DNA from: Candidatus Woesearchaeota archaeon
GTDB taxonomy: Archaea > Nanobdellota > Nanobdellia > Woesearchaeales > JACQSR01
Length of the DNA stretch: 6,826 nucleotides
Direction of reading: 5' to 3'
NCBI GenBank assembly: GCA_023255615.1
Contig: JAHFLI010000065.1
Location: 1 to 6,826, forward strand
Below, piece by piece: positions 5,173 to 6,826 of the stretch. The first letter of the stretch is position 1. Each line of letters opens with the position of its first letter. A model generated the notes under the pieces. The model was not told where the DNA came from. It saw nothing but the letters and a program-made list of their open reading frames with translations, and made no database searches. Position numbers and translations under genes: made by a program.

Positions 5173-5207
5173 GAAGATCAGTTAATTGTTTCTTTGTAGA
5201 AAAACCA

Positions 5208-5714
5208 TTATGAATCATCAATCTCGTTCATCAAGTTATCAATGTCTAATGCTTTTGTTTGCATCGCTAGTTTACCGCTTTTTTCTTTTGGCCATTTATT
5301 TTTTGGACGATCAGCATATATTTCAATTCCATTATCATCAGGATCTCGTAAATAAATAGCTTCACTGACTCCGTGATCTGATGCTCCTTCGATCGGCCAT
5401 TTATGATCAATCAATCGCTGAAATACTCGAGCAAGTGCTTTTCTGTTTGGAAGGAGAATAGCAAAGTGGTACAATCCCGTACTTCCTCGTGGAGGTGGAG
5501 AACCATGTGCACTTTCCCATGTATTGAGACCAATGTGATGATGATAGCCACCAGCAGAAAGAAATGCTGCAGAGTTTCCGATTCGTGAGGTGATTTCGAA
5601 TCCCAATACTTCTGAATAAAAATGAATCGATCGTTCGAGATCAGCGACTTTTAGATGAATATGTCCAATTCTTGTTCCGGGATGAATGGTCCGAGGAACT
5701 TTAGTGTTTGTCAT
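5208..5714 (-). CDS. VOC-superfamily (glyoxalase/extradiol dioxygenase fold) protein, CatE-like
   Basis: This 168-residue protein matches the vicinal oxygen chelate fold of the CatE-like type. It opens with IHPGTRIGHIHLKVADLERS (10-29), followed by FYSEVLGFE and the highly conserved AGGYHHHIGLNTW (54-66). Next come GLYHFAILLPNR (80-91), ASDHGVSEAIYLRDPDDNGI (111-130) and EIYADRP (131-137). Likely metal ligands are H18, H83 and E131, with the HHH at 58-60 near the site. A divalent-metal enzyme acting on a small cytosolic compound is expected; the substrate is not visible. Two-domain CatE dioxygenases are longer, while single-length relatives of about 160-170 residues are common in bacteria. 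Its ATG overlaps the ilvN stop (ATGA), so it is the third gene of the ilv operon. The strong bacterial look suggests acquisition by transfer, which is inference. Confidence 0.85.
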   Translation of the reverse strand: MTNTKVPRTIHPGTRIGHIHLKVADLERSIHFYSEVLGFEITSRIGNSAAFLSAGGYHHHIGLNTWESAHGSPPPRGSTGLYHFAILLPNRKALARVFQRLIDHKWPIEGASDHGVSEAIYLRDPDDNGIEIYADRPKNKWPKEKSGKLAMQTKALDIDNLMNEIDDS

Positions 5715-6199
5715 CCTTTTAGATTTTCTCGCGCAATTCCCGTTACTCCACTTCTGCTCATATCAAGAATACCAAAGGGCTTCATCAATTCAAGAAAGGT
5801 GTCTATTTTCTGCGGTTCTCCGACAATCTCGACGGTAATTGTTTTCGGCGTAATGTCGACGACTTTATTTTTGTAGACATTGGCATAATTGACGATCTCT
5901 TCTTTTTCTTTTTTTCCTGCCACAGTCATTTTCGCCAAGCAGATTTCTCTGGTAACTGCATCTTCTGGTTTCAGTTCGATAACGTGAAGAACATCAATCA
6001 GTTTGTTGAGTTGCTTTTCAATTTGAGCAATGGTCTTTTCGTCGCCAATCGCCGTAATAATTATTTTTGATTTTCCTGGTGTATGTGTTTTTCCAACGGT
6101 GATCGTATCGATATTGTATCCTCGTCGTGCGAACAATCCGGCAACGCGTGTCATGACCCCCGGTTCATCATTGACGAGAATCTCGATGGTATGCTTCAT
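5711..6199 (-). CDS. ilvN: Acetolactate synthase small (regulatory) subunit
   Basis: This 162-residue protein is close to the length of E. coli IlvH (163). It binds the catalytic IlvB subunit, stimulates it and confers feedback control by branched-chain amino acids. Residues 1-75 are an ACT domain: HTIEILVNDEPGVMTRVAGL, then GLFARRGYNIDTITVG. Residues about 82-158 are the C-terminal domain (REICLAKMTVAG, VVDITPKTITVEIVGEPQKI, FLELMKPFGILDMSRSGVTG). G14 and N29 match positions that form the valine site in E. coli IlvH, where N11 is replaced here by D11, so valine sensing is plausible but unproven. The frame could extend to a start at 6241, but the ATG at 6199 matches the family N-terminus and overlaps the ilvB stop as ATGA. 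Its own stop overlaps the VOC start in the same way. Confidence 0.93.
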   Translation of the reverse strand: MKHTIEILVNDEPGVMTRVAGLFARRGYNIDTITVGKTHTPGKSKIIITAIGDEKTIAQIEKQLNKLIDVLHVIELKPEDAVTREICLAKMTVAGKKEKEEIVNYANVYKNKVVDITPKTITVEIVGEPQKIDTFLELMKPFGILDMSRSGVTGIARENLKG

Positions 6200-6826
6200 T
6201 TGATTCCTCGTGCTGCTCGCGACTTCAAGATATCTTCCCATGTTTGTTTAAAAATAACGTTGCCCATAATAATTTCTTTTAATGATGCTGCAGGAGGAAG
6301 CATGGGCCAAATGCCTTCTTCTTTATCCACCATCACATCAAGAACAGTGGTGACATCGCTTTTGTAGGCACGCTTAAATGCGTCTGGAAATTCTGATTTT
6401 TTTGAAATGGTAATCCCTTTGAGTTTGTAGGCTTCTGCCATTTTTTGAAAGCTGGGATTGCATGTATAATAAATTCCGGAATAGCGCTTGTTTTGGAATG
6501 CCTCTAACCATTGTCGGACCATTCCCAAATAGGAATTATTCATAATAACGGGAGTTACTTTGATTTCTTCTTCTTTGCAGACTGCTAGTTCTTGTGATGT
6601 CATTTGGAAACTTCCATCTCCGTCGATATCAATCACCTCACTTTTTGGCTTGCCCACTTTTGCGCCAATTGCGCAGGGCAATCCATATCCCATCGTTCCT
6701 GCTCCCCCTGAGGTGAGCCATGTTCTCGGCAACGTTCGTGTTAAATAATGCTCACCAAACATTTGATGCTGACCAACGCCAGTTGTTACTACATCAGTTG
6801 GTTTGATTAATTTTGAAATCGTATGA
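6196..6826 (-). CDS. ilvB: Acetolactate synthase large (catalytic) subunit, C-terminal part
   Basis: Only the last 209 codons are in the window; the frame is open through the right edge. The enzyme uses thiamine diphosphate, Mg and FAD to join two pyruvates, or pyruvate and 2-oxobutyrate, into acetohydroxy acids. Visible in order: DVVTTGVGQHQMFGEHYL, the SGGAGTMGYGLPCAIGAKVG segment, and the ThDP/Mg motif beginning IDGDGSFQM and ending at MNNSYLGMVRQWLEAF. The tryptophan in MVRQW corresponds to the site that contacts herbicides in plant enzymes. The C-terminus GIWPMLPPAASLKEII is the usual family ending, followed by about 22 extra residues (to RAARGIK). The 3' end overlaps ilvN by ATGA. An internal ATG at 6762 is not the start, because conserved residues continue upstream of it. 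Confidence 0.96.
   Translation of the reverse strand, partial: HTISKLIKPTDVVTTGVGQHQMFGEHYLTRTLPRTWLTSGGAGTMGYGLPCAIGAKVGKPKSEVIDIDGDGSFQMTSQELAVCKEEEIKVTPVIMNNSYLGMVRQWLEAFQNKRYSGIYYTCNPSFQKMAEAYKLKGITISKKSEFPDAFKRAYKSDVTTVLDVMVDKEEGIWPMLPPAASLKEIIMGNVIFKQTWEDILKSRAARGIK

Noticed and set aside
6200..6241. Longer ilvN start at 6241
   Set aside because: It adds 14 residues not typical of the family, overlaps ilvB, and ignores the ATGA junction at 6199-6196.
6083..6367. Plus-strand frame of 94 codons across the ilvB/ilvN junction
   Set aside because: Both strands cannot plausibly code here; the minus strand carries unmistakable IlvB and IlvN sequence.
1..6826. tRNA, rRNA, CRISPR array, insertion sequence or riboswitch
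   Set aside because: No cloverleaf, repeat-spacer series, transposase fragment or terminal inverted repeats, or recognisable riboswitch core was seen when reading both strands.

Overview
The window looks archaeal. Most first-in-operon genes have an A/T-rich TATA-like box centred about 27-30 bases before the start codon, which is the geometry of leaderless or nearly leaderless archaeal transcripts. A TrmB-family regulator and a Shine-Dalgarno sequence of the AGGTGAT type also fit. A DPANN-type archaeon (Woesearchaeota-like) with several bacterial-looking metabolic genes is my best guess, but that is inference; no rRNA or tRNA is present to settle it.

Layout. (1) 1-296, minus: 5' part of a gene cut by the window edge, weakly resembling the helical N-terminus of PutA-type proline dehydrogenases. 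(2) 385-1512, minus: an isocitrate/isopropylmalate dehydrogenase family enzyme (probable LeuB) with an NADP-type cofactor signature. (3) 1513-1659: divergent promoters; the rightward one carries a 14-bp palindrome at its predicted transcription start. (4) 1660-2222, plus: two genes overlapping by ATGA, a small possible toxin followed by a zinc-finger/AbrB protein, read here as a candidate toxin-antitoxin module. (5) 2410-2643, minus: a small two-helix membrane protein. (6) 2781-3740, plus: a lipoprotein with five sequence repeats that read as a five-bladed beta-propeller. (7) 3743-4489, minus: a TrmB-family regulator, tail-to-tail with the lipoprotein gene (2-bp gap) and divergent from (8) 4616-5146, plus: an unrecognised 176-residue protein. 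A perfect 7-bp inverted repeat lies between their promoters. (9) 5208-6826, minus: ilvB (partial), ilvN and a VOC-fold dioxygenase-like gene, joined by two ATGA overlaps, with a T-rich terminator region after them.

How they fit together: IlvB and IlvN form acetolactate synthase, the first common step of valine/leucine/isoleucine synthesis, and the LeuB-like enzyme could serve the leucine branch from a separate promoter. The VOC protein is the unexpected third member of the ilv operon. The regulator and its divergent neighbour look like a local regulator-target pair. The 1660-2222 pair looks like an autoregulated accessory module.

No insertion sequence, CRISPR array, tRNA or rRNA was seen. 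The longest gene-free stretch is 2223-2409 (187 bp), and no gap exceeds 300 bp.
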